Shown here: positions 1-8,171 of the stretch, one piece after another | Layout of the letters: every line of letters starts with the position of its first letter | Numbering within the stretch: position 1 is the stretch's first letter | Notes under the pieces: model-generated | The model's input: only the letters and a program-made list of their open reading frames with translations | What the model was told of the DNA's origin: nothing | Database searches by the model: none | Assembly (NCBI RefSeq): GCF_024391045.1 | Contig: NZ_JANFCZ010000009.1 | Coordinates: forward strand, 1 to 64,000 | Length of the DNA stretch: 64,000 bases | From: Pseudarthrobacter sulfonivorans | GTDB taxonomy: Bacteria; Actinomycetota; Actinomycetes; Actinomycetales; Micrococcaceae | Reading direction: 5' to 3' | Program-made: the position numbers and the translations under genes

Positions 1-518
1 GTTCGTTTTCAAAATGAGGACTACGGGATAGCGGCTTCCCCGGCTAATGCCGGTGGAAATTCCATTGCGGAATCAATAGCCGCAAAGATTCGTGGAATAA
101 CAGAACGACTCATCTTTAGTTGTGTCGGAACTGTCAATTCCCTGTTCATACGTTGCTGTTCCAAAGACCACTCCCGAGCCCCGGTTGAGGCGAAAGAAGG
201 GATCACTTGCACTCGGCCTCCTGAATTTCAGAAGCGCCGGCCGGGCGCTACCTGGAGCCCTGCCGACGTGATGCCGATCACTTGCATTCCGTCCGTGGAA
301 GAAAAGCTACGTCATTCAACTCGGGCGGCGCGAGCCTTCCCGGGATATCTCCGTGGGAAATTCGTCGAGGCATTTTCCCACCGCAGTTAACATGTTGGAA
401 ACATTCACAAACGCGCACACGGCCGTCATCGAGGGCTGGGAATGCTAATGTTTTGCTCCTCCGGCCGGTGACTTGCGTCACGCGAAATCAATGACGAGCC
501 TGCACGCCGGAGGGAAAG
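1..518. other. Gene-free left edge upstream of APC permease
   Basis: No coding region can be supported here. Frame +1 is open from base 1 to a TAA near 389, but its third positions are A/T-rich compared with every real gene in the window and the translation matches no family I know. The stretch is less GC-rich than the genes and should hold the promoter of the permease gene. An 11-base direct repeat, GATCACTTGCA, occurs at 201-211 and 276-286, 75 bp apart, and could be a regulator site. This is an inference only. Confidence 0.5.
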
Positions 519-2000
519 TTGGTCCCAGTGTCAGCGCGCGGTGATCGGTTCATCACGCCCCGCTCTCCAGTGGAGGGTCTGAGGCGGCGGAAGCTGTCCT
601 TCCTGCCGGTGTTCGCGCAGTCAATAGCCAACGTGGCCCCTGCCGGCGCGATGACAGTCATTCCGGCCCTGATCTTTCCGGGTCTTGTTTTTGGGTCCGA
701 CGGGCCCAACCTTGTGCTGACGTTCGGCGCGGCCATGGCGGTCATGATCCTGGTTTCCCTATGCCTGAGACCCATGGCCAAGCGCATGGCTGCCGTCAGC
801 GGGCTGTACAGCTACACAGCCAAGGGGCTTGGCCAACGGACAGCCATTACCGCCGGCTGGTCCGCCATCTTCGGGTACGGCCTCGTCGCCATGGCCAGCC
901 TGCTGGCTGTCGGTACCTACGCCGTTGAGCTGTTTATGAACCTGGGCATCCCCGTTGCCGATCCCAGGCTTGTTTCGGCGCTGGTTATTCTTGCGGCCGC
1001 CGGTGCCGCCTGCTTCCTGATGGTCAGGGGAATCCAGTTATCGGCGTGGTCCACACTTTTAATGGAATCCATTTCAATCGCGATCCTTGCCGTCCTCATG
1101 GTGGTCTATTTCGCCTTCAACGAGCCGAATGTGAATCTCGGGGCCCTGTTTGCGTGGAACGGACATCTTGATTCGCTATCGATCGCAATCGTGGTGGCCG
1201 TCAGCGCCTTTGTTGGCTTTGAAAGCCCCACCACCCTCGGGGGCGAGGCGCAGAAGCCCTTCGTCAGCGTGCCGCGTGCCATCACCTGGACTCCCATCCT
1301 GGCGGGCGTGCTCTATCTCCTCGCCGCGACCGCCCAGGACGTAGCCCTCAGAGGTGCGCCGTCAGACATCACCTCCAGTCCCACGCCGTTGTCCGACCTT
1401 TTTTCGCAGACTTCCCCGGTGTTCGCCGCACTGCTTGACCTGGGAATCAGTGCGTCGTGGTTTGCATGCGCCATCGCGTCCGTGAACGCCTTGGCCCGGA
1501 TTTTCTTTTGCATGGGCAGAGAAGGCGTCGCCCCGCGGGCAGTGGGCCGGACGCATCACGTTTTTCGGACACCCTCGACGGCGATCCTGGCCGTCATGCC
1601 GGTGGTTGCCATAATTCCCATCGCGATGGTCCTCTCCGGAGCAAGACCTGAGCAGGGCCTCGCCAACCTCTTCACGCTGGGTGCCTACGGATATCTGGGG
1701 TCCTATGTCCTTGCCAGCGCGTCCCTGCCCTTCTTCCTGCGCAGGATCGGGGAGAACACATACGGCAGTTGGATCCTTGGGGCAGCAACCTCCGTGGTCC
1801 TGGGCGCGGTCCTCTGGACGGCGGCAGCAACATCGATTAGAACGGGCAACCTGCAGACCCTCATCTACGGCGGCGTCCTCGCAGCCAGCGTCGCTTACGG
1901 CATGTATCTTCACCGCCGCCTCCCCACACGCCTGGCGTCAGTGGGCATTTATGACGAGACCCGGGAATCAGACCTGTTCCATGGCGGGCCGGCTAAATGA
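519..2000 (+). CDS. APC-family amino acid/amine permease
   Basis: A 493-residue polytopic membrane protein with about 12 hydrophobic segments. The N-terminal segment around SIANVAPAGAM and the central GFESPTTLGGEAQKP stretch fit the amino acid-polyamine-organocation (APC) superfamily, which imports amino acids, amines or related acids by symport or exchange. I used the TTG at 519, which follows GGAGGG by about 4 bases; an in-frame GTG at 528 is an alternative. The stop overlaps the start of the downstream IclR gene by 4 bases (ATGA), so the two are translationally coupled and the regulator probably responds to the transported compound or its products. The substrate cannot be read from the sequence. 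Confidence 0.85.
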   Translation: MVPVSARGDRFITPRSPVEGLRRRKLSFLPVFAQSIANVAPAGAMTVIPALIFPGLVFGSDGPNLVLTFGAAMAVMILVSLCLRPMAKRMAAVSGLYSYTAKGLGQRTAITAGWSAIFGYGLVAMASLLAVGTYAVELFMNLGIPVADPRLVSALVILAAAGAACFLMVRGIQLSAWSTLLMESISIAILAVLMVVYFAFNEPNVNLGALFAWNGHLDSLSIAIVVAVSAFVGFESPTTLGGEAQKPFVSVPRAITWTPILAGVLYLLAATAQDVALRGAPSDITSSPTPLSDLFSQTSPVFAALLDLGISASWFACAIASVNALARIFFCMGREGVAPRAVGRTHHVFRTPSTAILAVMPVVAIIPIAMVLSGARPEQGLANLFTLGAYGYLGSYVLASASLPFFLRRIGENTYGSWILGAATSVVLGAVLWTAAATSIRTGNLQTLIYGGVLAASVAYGMYLHRRLPTRLASVGIYDETRESDLFHGGPAK

Positions 2001-2740
2001 ACTACAGACCAAAACACGCAGGTTCCGGCCCGGCGTCCAACTCGCTCAGAATCCTGGAAATCGTGGCACGCTTCGGCACCGGGACAACGGCGAAAGAGAT
2101 CACGGACGCCCTTCGCATGCCTCCGGCGACTGCCTACAGGCTCCTGAATGCGCTTGTTGGAGACGAATATCTGGTCCGCACTTCCGATCTCCGCGGCTTC
2201 GCGCTCGGACACGCGATTGCAGATCTGGTGACGGCGGCAACGCCGCCCACCGTTCCCACCGCGGCGCGCACCGTCATAGAAGAGTTCCGGAGCGGAAACC
2301 GGTTCGCGGTGCACCTCTTTATGTTCAGGAGCGCTTCCCTCAGGATCGCCGATGAAGATCCTGATTATCCGCTCCACTCGGTGTTCGAGCTGCTCCGGTA
2401 TCCGCACACATCCGCAGCAGGCAAACTGATGCTCGCTGAGCTTGCCGATTCGGTCTTCCCGCTTCCGGGCGGTCAGCTGGTAAAGCTGACGGAGCAGACC
2501 ATTACGGACAATGCCCGGCTGGAGCAGCAACTGGCGGAAATAAGGCGCACAGGCCAGGCCTCGGAAGTCAATGAGTTTGAATCCGGATCCGCCAGCCTGG
2601 CCCTTCCGGTTCGAATGCCCAACGGATCAGCCGGCGGCGCCCTCTGCCTCACCGGCCCCGCGGAAAGGTTCGCCACCATCTCCGAGCACGCGGATGCGGC
2701 CCGTGAACTGACGTCCCGGCTATCGCCCCTGCTGTTTTGA
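1997..2740 (+). CDS. IclR-family transcriptional regulator
   Basis: A 247-residue protein with an N-terminal winged helix-turn-helix (residues about 15-75, core TAKEITDALRMPPATAYRLL) and a C-terminal IclR effector-binding domain, here rather divergent and short. Members of this family bind aromatic acids, keto acids or similar metabolites and control nearby catabolic genes. It overlaps the permease stop by 4 bases and so is probably co-transcribed with it. It is the first of five IclR-type genes in the window. No operator is obvious upstream. The HTH assignment is firm; the ligand is unknown. Confidence 0.85.
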   Translation: MNYRPKHAGSGPASNSLRILEIVARFGTGTTAKEITDALRMPPATAYRLLNALVGDEYLVRTSDLRGFALGHAIADLVTAATPPTVPTAARTVIEEFRSGNRFAVHLFMFRSASLRIADEDPDYPLHSVFELLRYPHTSAAGKLMLAELADSVFPLPGGQLVKLTEQTITDNARLEQQLAEIRRTGQASEVNEFESGSASLALPVRMPNGSAGGALCLTGPAERFATISEHADAARELTSRLSPLLF

Positions 2741-2855
2741 CAGCTCGATGCCGCGCCGGCCCACCTGCGGCCTGGAGATATAGAGGTCCGGCCGGCTGCT
2801 CCGGCCCGAGGATATTCGGCATAGGATCGATAGCCGGACCAGTGAAAGGACCATC

Positions 2856-3482
2856 GTGGCCAAGCTCTACTTCCGCTACGGCGCCATGAATTCCGGTAAA
2901 TCCACCGGACTCCTGCAGGCTGCCTTCAACTACGAGGAGCGGGGCCAGCGCGTCCTGCTGGCCAAGCCGGACGTGGACACCAAAGGCGACACCGACATTG
3001 TGTCCCGGCTGGGGATGACGCGGTCCGTGGATTTCCTGATTTCGCCCGCCACGTCCGTCCGGGAGCTGTTCGCCGCCCACGCAGCCGGCGACGACCCCGA
3101 TGCCCTGCTGGAACACGTGGACCAGAAGCCGGTGGCCTGCCTGCTGGTGGACGAGGCCCAGTTCCTCACACCCGGCCAGGTGGATGACCTGTTCCGCATC
3201 GCCATCCTGGATAACGTGCCGGTGCTGGCCTATGGCATCCGGACGGACTTCCTGACACACGCCTTCCCCGGATCGCGCCGGCTGCTGGAGGTCGCCCACA
3301 CGCTGGAGGAGCTCAAGACGATCTGCCGCTGCGGGCGCAAGGCCATCTTCAACACCCGGCGCGTGGGCACTGACGTGGTGTTCGACGGCGACCAGGTCGC
3401 CATCGACGGGCAGGACGTCTGGTACGAATCCCTGTGCGGTTCATGCTACCTCGAGGTATCGGGCGGACGGCTGGGCGCCTAA
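2856..3482 (+). CDS. tdk: Thymidine kinase (type II)
   Basis: A 208-residue cytosolic enzyme that phosphorylates thymidine to dTMP in the salvage pathway. The P-loop GAMNSGKST is at residues 9-17 and the Walker B-like LLVDEAQFL near residue 95. The C-terminal zinc site has a CRCG pair and a second pair in CGSC, as in type II bacterial and human TK1-like enzymes. Length is typical. The GTG at 2856 starts the protein at MAKLYFRYG. It stands alone between the IclR gene and the convergent pobA and has no apparent link to the catabolic genes. Confidence 0.95.
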   Translation: MAKLYFRYGAMNSGKSTGLLQAAFNYEERGQRVLLAKPDVDTKGDTDIVSRLGMTRSVDFLISPATSVRELFAAHAAGDDPDALLEHVDQKPVACLLVDEAQFLTPGQVDDLFRIAILDNVPVLAYGIRTDFLTHAFPGSRRLLEVAHTLEELKTICRCGRKAIFNTRRVGTDVVFDGDQVAIDGQDVWYESLCGSCYLEVSGGRLGA

Positions 3483-3506
3483 GGGGGAGCCCAGCCGCCG
3501 CCGGGC

Positions 3507-4697
3507 CTAGCTTCGTCCGGGCCAGCCGGTGTACGCCTCAGCCAGGTAGGCCCTGCCGTGCTTTGAGGAGACCACCGTGTTGAGTTCGCCGAGCTGGCGG
3601 GCCCGGGAGAAGTCGTCGGCATCGGCGGGGGTGTGCAGCATGGTGGTCATCCAGTAAGAGAACTGCTGGGCCTTCCACACACGGTCCAGGGCGCGGTCAC
3701 TGTAGGTGTCCAGCAGCTGCGTGGAACCGGATTTGTAGTAGCTGTCCAGGCCTTCAAAGAGCACTTTGACGTCGTGGATGGCCAGGTTCAGGCCCTTGGC
3801 CCCGGTGGGGGGAACGGTGTGCGCGGCGTCGCCGGCCAGGAACAGGTTTCCGTAGCGCATGGGGGTGTGCACGAAACTGCGGAACGGCAGGACCATCTTG
3901 TCGATGACCGGGCCTTCCTTGAGTTCGAAGCCGTTGCCGTTGACCCGGCTGCGGAATTCCGCCCAGATCCGGTCGTCGTCCCACTCGGCGACGTTCTCTT
4001 TCGGATCACACTGGAAGTACATGCGCTGCACTGTCTCGGTGCGCTGGCTGATCAGGGCAAAGCCGTTGTCCGAGTTGGCGTAAATGAGCTCATCGGAGCT
4101 TCTGGGGGCCTCTGCCAGGATGCCGAACCACGCGAACGGGTACTCATGGAAGTACCACTTGCGGTGGGCCTCGGGGATCTGGAAGCGGCAGTGGCTGCGT
4201 GAACCGTCGGCGCCCACCAGGAACTCCGCCTGGATCTCGTACTCCACGCCCTCGGCGTCGGTGAACCAGACCTTCGGTTTGCCCTCAAGGTCGTGGACGG
4301 TGGTGTCCGTGACGCTGTAGCGGACATCGCCGCCGTCGGCCTTCCGCCGCGCGGCGAGGTCCAGGAAAACGTCCGTCTGCGGGTACAGCCAGACGGATTC
4401 TCCCACCAGGTCCTTGAAGTCGATGCGGTGGCTCTCGCCGTTGAACCGCAGTTCGATCCCGTCGTGCCGGTCGCCGTCGCGCAGCACCCGGTCGGACACT
4501 CCGCTGCCCAGCAGCAGGTTGACCGTGCCGTGTTCCAGGATGCCGGCGCGGACCGTTTCGGAAATCTCCTTGTGGCTGCGGACCTCGATGACGGTGGATT
4601 CGATGCCGGCCTTTGCCAGCAGGTGGGAGAGCATCAGGCCCGCCGGGCCGGCGCCCATGATGGCCACCTGCGTGGTGATGATTTTGCGTGCTGCCAT
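3507..4697 (-). CDS. pobA: 4-hydroxybenzoate 3-monooxygenase
   Basis: A 396-residue FAD-dependent hydroxylase converting 4-hydroxybenzoate to protocatechuate with NAD(P)H and oxygen. The FAD-binding GAGPAGL lies at residues 15-21. The conserved VGADGSRS is near 160, and AGDAAHTVPPTGAKGLNLA near 285 contacts the flavin and pyrophosphate. Length matches the PobA family (about 390). It lies 124 bp downstream of a same-strand IclR gene. A perfect 10-bp palindrome in that gap is a good operator candidate. Its product feeds the pca genes at 17-24 kb in this window. Confidence 0.95.
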   Translation of the reverse strand: MAARKIITTQVAIMGAGPAGLMLSHLLAKAGIESTVIEVRSHKEISETVRAGILEHGTVNLLLGSGVSDRVLRDGDRHDGIELRFNGESHRIDFKDLVGESVWLYPQTDVFLDLAARRKADGGDVRYSVTDTTVHDLEGKPKVWFTDAEGVEYEIQAEFLVGADGSRSHCRFQIPEAHRKWYFHEYPFAWFGILAEAPRSSDELIYANSDNGFALISQRTETVQRMYFQCDPKENVAEWDDDRIWAEFRSRVNGNGFELKEGPVIDKMVLPFRSFVHTPMRYGNLFLAGDAAHTVPPTGAKGLNLAIHDVKVLFEGLDSYYKSGSTQLLDTYSDRALDRVWKAQQFSYWMTTMLHTPADADDFSRARQLGELNTVVSSKHGRAYLAEAYTGWPGRS

Positions 4698-4796
4698 GGC
4701 GTGTTCTCGCTTCGTTGCGGGGGCCCTGCACTTCCTGGCGGGCCGTTGAGTTGATCTGCTAACAGTGTGGGCCCGGTAACAGCATCAGCGTTATAG

Positions 4797-4817
4797 CAAT
4801 TCCGTTCAACGGAATTG
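4797..4817. promoter_or_regulatory. Candidate IclR (PobR-type) operator upstream of pobA
   Basis: A perfect inverted repeat with 10-base arms (CAATTCCGTT / AACGGAATTG) and one central base, lying between the IclR stop and the pobA start. Its 11-base core CCGTTCAACGG matches, by the pattern CCrTTsAAyGG, a second palindrome at 5584-5594 in the divergent IclR/MFS promoter region. Two related palindromes flanking one IclR gene suggest its binding sites. This is inference from symmetry and position. Confidence 0.55.
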
Positions 4818-4821
4818 GAGG

Positions 4822-5571
4822 TCAGTTCCGCTGCTCTTCCAGCCGGCGCGCAATGCCGCGGGCTGCCGTCTGCAACGCGGGAACCAACGCCTGGAGCCGC
4901 ACCTCATGCAGGGGAACCACCACACCGAGCGCAGCCACCGCAGCCTGCCGTGCGTCCAGCACGGGGACGGCGATGCCCCACGTATCCGGATCAACAACGC
5001 CGGCCAGCTGCGCGAACCCCTGGTGGGTGGTCTCGGCCAGCAGGGCACGCACCATTTCCGGCTGCATGCTTCCGGCCGGATCAGCGAACTGCTTCAGGTA
5101 GTCCCGCTGGGTGGTCCTGTCCTGGAATGCCATCAGGGCCAGCCCCGCCGACGACACGTGGACAGGCATCCGGCCGGCCACCTTGGCCCGGTTGGCCACG
5201 GATCCGCGCCGGGACAGACGTTCGACGAACAGCGCCTCCCAGCCGTCCAGTACCGCCAGGTTGATGTTCTGGTGCAGGACCTGCTGGATGTCCTCCATAA
5301 AAGGGATGGCGGCCTGCCGCAGCGCCAGGGTAGGTGAATTGCGGTTGACCAGCTCCCATAGCCGCAGCCCCAAACGAACCGCCCCGCCCTCGCCGGTTTC
5401 CAGCAGGCCGTGGCCTGCCAGCTGCCGGACCAGCCGATGGGCGGTGGTCAGCGGGAGTCCGGCGCGTGCGGCCAGGTCCGAGAGCTGCAGGCTGCCTGAG
5501 CCCTCGGGGAAGGCGGCAATGACACGGACCACCCGATCCACCACGGAATCGCCTGAGCCAGAGTTCGCCAC
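4822..5571 (-). CDS. IclR-family regulator of the 4-hydroxybenzoate module (PobR-like)
   Basis: A 249-residue protein with an N-terminal winged HTH (about residues 10-70, core LQLSDLAARAGLPLTTAHRLVRQL) and an IclR effector domain including HVSSAGLALMAF and the GVVVPLHEV region. The GTG at 5571 is preceded by AAGGAG at good spacing. It lies directly upstream of pobA on the same strand and divergent from an aromatic-acid MFS transporter, so it most likely senses 4-hydroxybenzoate or protocatechuate and controls both. Activator versus repressor cannot be told from sequence. Confidence 0.88.
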   Translation of the reverse strand: MANSGSGDSVVDRVVRVIAAFPEGSGSLQLSDLAARAGLPLTTAHRLVRQLAGHGLLETGEGGAVRLGLRLWELVNRNSPTLALRQAAIPFMEDIQQVLHQNINLAVLDGWEALFVERLSRRGSVANRAKVAGRMPVHVSSAGLALMAFQDRTTQRDYLKQFADPAGSMQPEMVRALLAETTHQGFAQLAGVVDPDTWGIAVPVLDARQAAVAALGVVVPLHEVRLQALVPALQTAARGIARRLEEQRN

Positions 5572-5583
5572 AATCGACTCCTT

Positions 5584-5629
5584 CCATTGAATGGTGGCTT
5601 TTGACCTAGATTACACCTCCGGGTGATAC
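5584..5629 (+). promoter_or_regulatory. Promoter and operator of the MFS transporter gene
   Basis: A sigma70-like promoter is readable on the + strand: TTGACC at 5601-5606, a 17-base spacer and TGATAC at 5624-5629. Directly upstream of the -35 box is the palindrome CCATTGAATGG (5584-5594). It shares the CCrTTsAAyGG pattern with the operator candidate upstream of pobA. Its placement also overlaps the leader of the divergent IclR gene, allowing autoregulation. Confidence 0.5.
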
Positions 5630-5715
5630 AACTCTCAGTGAGGGCTGTCACGCTGCGGCCTCGTCAGGCCATGTGCCGCACCAGTTTTCCGCTCACGATG
5701 TACCGAGGTTTTGCC

Positions 5716-6960
5716 ATGCCAACGACGCCAGTCCAGCACCGCTCCAAATGGCCAGTATGGCTCTGCTGGCTGGCCATGGTCCTTGACGGCTTTGACCTGG
5801 TTGTCCTCGGCACAGTGATCCCCACGCTGATCAAGACCCAGGAACTGGGCTTCGACGCCGTCGGTGCCACCTACGCCGCCACCATCTCGCTGGTGGGTGT
5901 GGGAATCGGCGCCCTGTTCATTGCACCGTTGTCCGACCGGTTCGGCCGGCGCCGGCTCCTGGCAGGCTGCGTGCTCTGGTTCTCCGTCTTCACCATCGCA
6001 GTGGTGTTCGCACCCAACGTGGCAGTGTTCGGCATTTTCCGCCTCCTCGCCGGACTGGGCCTTGGCGCCTGCCTGCCGGCCGCCCTGGCCTACATGAACG
6101 ATTACGCACCCGCGGGCACGGCCGGCAAGTCCACCACCCGGACGATGACCGGCTATCACGTGGGTGCTGTTGCCACGGCTTTCCTGGCCATCCTGGTAAT
6201 CCCGGACTGGCGGATGATGTTCGTGGTGGGCGGACTCGCGGGCCTTGCGCTGGTGCCGTTCCTCTGGTTCAAACTGCCGGAGACCCTGCCTGCCGTCCCT
6301 GCGGACGCCGCGGAACCTGCCGCCGACGAACGCACAAGTTTCCGCGACCTCGTCAAAAAGCCCTACCCGCTCGTCGCACTGGCGATCGCCGTCGCGTCCT
6401 TTATGGGCCTCCTCCTGGTGTACGGCCTGAACACCTGGCTCCCGCAACTGATGGCTGGCGCCGGCTATACGGTCAGCACCGGCCTGGTGCTGCTGCTGGT
6501 CCTGAACGTTGGCGCCGTGGTTGGACTGGTAGTGGCCGGGATCCTTGCCGACCAGCACGGCACCAAAAAGATCGTACTCCTCTGGTTCGGACTCTCCGCC
6601 GTGTTCCTGGCCATCCTCAGCGTCCGGATGCAGAACGAGCTGCTCCTCAACGCCGCAGTGTTTGTCACCGGTGTGTTTGTGTTCAGTTCGCAGGTGCTGG
6701 TCTACGCGTGGGTCAGCCAGCTGTTTCCTGCCCGCCTCCGTGCCACGGCGCTGGGCTTCGCCGCGGGTGTGGGGAGGATCGGCGCGATCATGGGGCCGGC
6801 CGTCACGGGCGCCCTGGTTGCCGGCGGCATTGCGTACCCGTGGGGCTTCTACACCTTTGCCGCCGCTGCCGTCATCGCCGTCGTGGCCCTGGTGACCGTC
6901 CCCCACGCCATCCGGCTGGCACCCGGCCAATCCCCCGCCGTCGGGCATTCCCCGAACTAA
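5716..6960 (+). CDS. MFS aromatic acid:H+ symporter (PcaK-like)
   Basis: A 414-residue 12-helix major facilitator. The first helix carries LDGFDLVVLG, typical of the aromatic acid/H+ symporter group with its DGxD motif, and the helix 2-3 loop reads DRFGRRRLL. The ATG at 5716 follows a GAGG 9 bases upstream and removes a spurious 31-residue extension. A central hydrophilic loop (PAVPADAAEPAADE) separates the two six-helix halves. Position opposite the IclR gene and next to pobA suggests uptake of 4-hydroxybenzoate or protocatechuate. The convergent FUSC gene ends 8 bp away. Confidence 0.88.
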   Translation: MPTTPVQHRSKWPVWLCWLAMVLDGFDLVVLGTVIPTLIKTQELGFDAVGATYAATISLVGVGIGALFIAPLSDRFGRRRLLAGCVLWFSVFTIAVVFAPNVAVFGIFRLLAGLGLGACLPAALAYMNDYAPAGTAGKSTTRTMTGYHVGAVATAFLAILVIPDWRMMFVVGGLAGLALVPFLWFKLPETLPAVPADAAEPAADERTSFRDLVKKPYPLVALAIAVASFMGLLLVYGLNTWLPQLMAGAGYTVSTGLVLLLVLNVGAVVGLVVAGILADQHGTKKIVLLWFGLSAVFLAILSVRMQNELLLNAAVFVTGVFVFSSQVLVYAWVSQLFPARLRATALGFAAGVGRIGAIMGPAVTGALVAGGIAYPWGFYTFAAAAVIAVVALVTVPHAIRLAPGQSPAVGHSPN

Positions 6961-6967
6961 GCCCCGG

Positions 6968-8020
6968 TCACGCCCGGCGCACGCGCCGCCACAGGGCCGG
7001 CGCCAGGACCACCGCAACACCCACTGCGGCGCCGATCACCGTCTCGACAATCCGGTCCCGGAGCAGGACAGTGGGCGACGCCGGGACCACCAGCAGGGTG
7101 GAGATCAGGGCCAGCGGCGTCACAACCACCTGGGCCAGCACATACTGGCGGGCAATAAAGAGTTCAGCACCGAACTGGCACAGGGCGATGACCAGCACAA
7201 TCTGCCAGGGCGCGAGGTGCAGCAGCAGGATGACGGCAAGCAGTGCCAGGCCCAGCACGGTGCCGATGATTCGCTGGATGCCACGGCGGACGCGGTGCCG
7301 GGTGGTATGCCCCACCAGGGGGACCACGGCTGCCACCATCGCCCAATAGTTGTGTCCAAATCCCAGCCAGTGCCCCACTACCGTGGCAAGGGAACCGGCC
7401 ACCCCGGCGGCCACGAGGTAGCCCAGGCCTTCCAGCCACGCTGCCCGTTTCTCGCCCTCGGCCAGCCGGATCGGGGCCGGCCAGGCCCACGGTTTGCGGT
7501 AGCTCGGAAGGACGCGCGAGGAGAAGCCAATCACCAGCGACAGCGCGGTGGTGAGCACCGCCACCAGCATGGCCGCGGGGACCGGTGGCTGGTTGGGGAT
7601 GGAGGCGATGGCCGCGAACGCGAAGATGTGGAACAGCGAGCCGGCCGGACGAAGGCGCAGCAGGGCGATGGCCACGGAACACCCGCCGGCCACCAGGGTG
7701 GTGGCCGCGACCAGGAACCACGTGGCGGCGGCCTGGTCCAGTCCCCAGGCGTCGCCCGCCCTCGCCGCGAGCGCCGCCAGGAACATGACCAGCAGCATCA
7801 GCAGGCCTGCCCGAAGCTGCAACACAAACCTGGCGCCATGTGGTTCGTTTCGTCCGTAGATCCCGGTGAACGCGCCGAAGGAGGCGAAAATTGCCAAGTC
7901 CAGCCTCCCCAGGAGAAGCAGGGTGAGCAGCGGAACAAATATTCCGACGGCGCAGCGCAGGGCCGGCTGATGGTCATTGTTGCTCGGCGCAATGCTGAAC
8001 ATTTCGGCGAAGAACTTCAC
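6968..8020 (-). CDS. FUSC-family inner-membrane protein (aromatic acid efflux type)
   Basis: A 350-residue membrane protein with two blocks of hydrophobic segments. The N-terminal block (RCAVGIFVPLLTLLLLGRLDLAIFASFGAF) and the C-terminal block (NYWAMVAAVVPLVGHTTRHRVRRGIQRIIGT) have the shape of the fusaric-acid-resistance (FUSC) family. FUSC proteins include AaeB-like exporters of toxic aromatic carboxylic acids, which fits the neighbouring pobA and aromatic importer, but export here is inferred. It is shorter than AaeB (about 650) and resembles the single-domain actinobacterial form. It is divergent from the ACT-domain gene across a 150-bp gap with a repeated 10-mer. Confidence 0.8.
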   Translation of the reverse strand: MKFFAEMFSIAPSNNDHQPALRCAVGIFVPLLTLLLLGRLDLAIFASFGAFTGIYGRNEPHGARFVLQLRAGLLMLLVMFLAALAARAGDAWGLDQAAATWFLVAATTLVAGGCSVAIALLRLRPAGSLFHIFAFAAIASIPNQPPVPAAMLVAVLTTALSLVIGFSSRVLPSYRKPWAWPAPIRLAEGEKRAAWLEGLGYLVAAGVAGSLATVVGHWLGFGHNYWAMVAAVVPLVGHTTRHRVRRGIQRIIGTVLGLALLAVILLLHLAPWQIVLVIALCQFGAELFIARQYVLAQVVVTPLALISTLLVVPASPTVLLRDRIVETVIGAAVGVAVVLAPALWRRVRRA

Positions 8021-8067
8021 GTTCCGGGTGCCTCTTCCTTCGGTAGCCCCTGGCGGTCAGTACCCGC

Positions 8068-8129
8068 TTTGGAACGGCGGTACCAGCTTTCCAATCCTAT
8101 GTCCCGGAGCTTTCCCACGTTTGGAACGG
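8068..8129. repeat. Direct repeat TTTGGAACGG in the FUSC/ACT divergent promoter
   Basis: The decamer TTTGGAACGG occurs exactly at 8068-8077 and 8120-8129, 52 bp apart, or about five helical turns, so both copies face the same side of the helix. The pair sits in the 150-bp gap between two divergent genes and is a plausible pair of binding sites for a regulator that bridges them. No regulator is identified. Confidence 0.4.
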
Positions 8130-8171
8130 GAGGGCAACGTCCCCGAAACACCAGCACGCAACGCTGGAGCC

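Noticed and set aside
1..389. Open frame +1 from the window edge
   Set aside because: Third positions are A/T-rich compared with genuine genes here, and the translation resembles no family; it is probably a chance opening in an upstream region.
5635..7020. Long minus-strand ORF (461 codons) across the MFS gene
   Set aside because: It is an antisense shadow of a clear transporter; the product is Gly/His/Arg-rich low-complexity text typical of high-GC antisense frames.
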